Assembly: GCA_035288405.1 (NCBI GenBank)
Contig: DATEAK010000270.1
Span: forward strand, 1 to 6,268
Source: JACPSX01 sp035288405 [NCBI: bacterium]
GTDB lineage: Bacteria; JACPSX01
Reading direction: 5' to 3'
DNA length: 6,268 bases
The notes below the pieces were generated by a model. The model was not told where the DNA came from and searched no databases. It saw nothing but the letters and a program-made list of their open reading frames with translations. This document shows positions 6,240 to 6,268 of this stretch, piece after piece. The stretch's first letter is position 1, and each line of letters begins with the position of its first letter. A program made the position numbers and the translations under genes.

Positions 6240-6268
6240 CGACAAAACAACTTAAAGCAATTACGACA

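Larger units (their letters stand above)
6126..6268. mobile_element. Putative insertion-sequence end or small palindromic (MITE/REP-like) element, running off the window
   Basis: TGTCGTAATT at 6135-6144 is exactly inverted as AATTACGACA at 6259-6268, the last bases of the window. Inside lies a second inverted pair, CGAAAAAA at 6156-6163 and TTTTTTCG at 6234-6241, and an AGGGG/CCCCT hairpin at 6176-6190. GC falls to about 32% over 6161-6268, against GC-rich genes upstream. A terminal inverted repeat plus a composition shift suits a transposable element end, either a roughly 140-150 nt element or the left end of a longer one. No transposase is visible. The left boundary is approximate. Confidence 0.4.

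Overview
The window holds five protein genes, all on the + strand and closely spaced, followed by a short AT-rich end with no clear gene. Coding DNA is GC-rich. The two substrate-binding proteins whose N-termini are visible carry twin-arginine (Tat) signals and no lipobox cysteine. This suits soluble periplasmic proteins of a Gram-negative bacterium. The style recalls GC-rich environmental lineages such as Desulfobacterota, Methylomirabilota/Rokubacteria or Tectomicrobia, but no marker gene is present, so the taxon is a guess.

Layout: (1) 1-1029, the C-terminal part of a family 5 extracellular solute-binding protein (SBP), cut by the window edge. (2) 1091-1933, a cytoplasmic NodB/PuuE-like polysaccharide deacetylase-family protein whose metal-ligand positions look non-canonical. 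(3) 1963-3615 and (4) 3656-5302, two complete Tat-dependent SBPs that are paralogues of (1) and align with it essentially without gaps. (5) 5331-6095, a classical NAD(P)-dependent short-chain dehydrogenase/reductase (SDR). Intergenic gaps are only 61, 29, 40 and 28 nt. Each complete gene has a purine-rich ribosome-binding site, and no terminator or promoter is evident between genes, so one transcript is likely.

Working model (inference): the SBPs capture related small solutes in the periplasm for an ABC importer whose permease and ATPase genes lie outside the window. The deacetylase-like hydrolase and the SDR would then process the imported compound in the cytoplasm. The substrate cannot be read from the sequence.

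The last 173 nt (6096-6268) differ sharply in composition: about 32% GC over 6161-6268 by hand count. They contain several inverted repeats, including a 10-nt perfect pair whose right arm ends exactly at the window edge. This suggests the end of an insertion sequence or a small non-autonomous (MITE- or REP-like) element. I see no convincing novel defence, RNA or CRISPR system. The points most worth checking are the SBP paralogue array, the altered deacetylase motifs and the palindromic 3' end.
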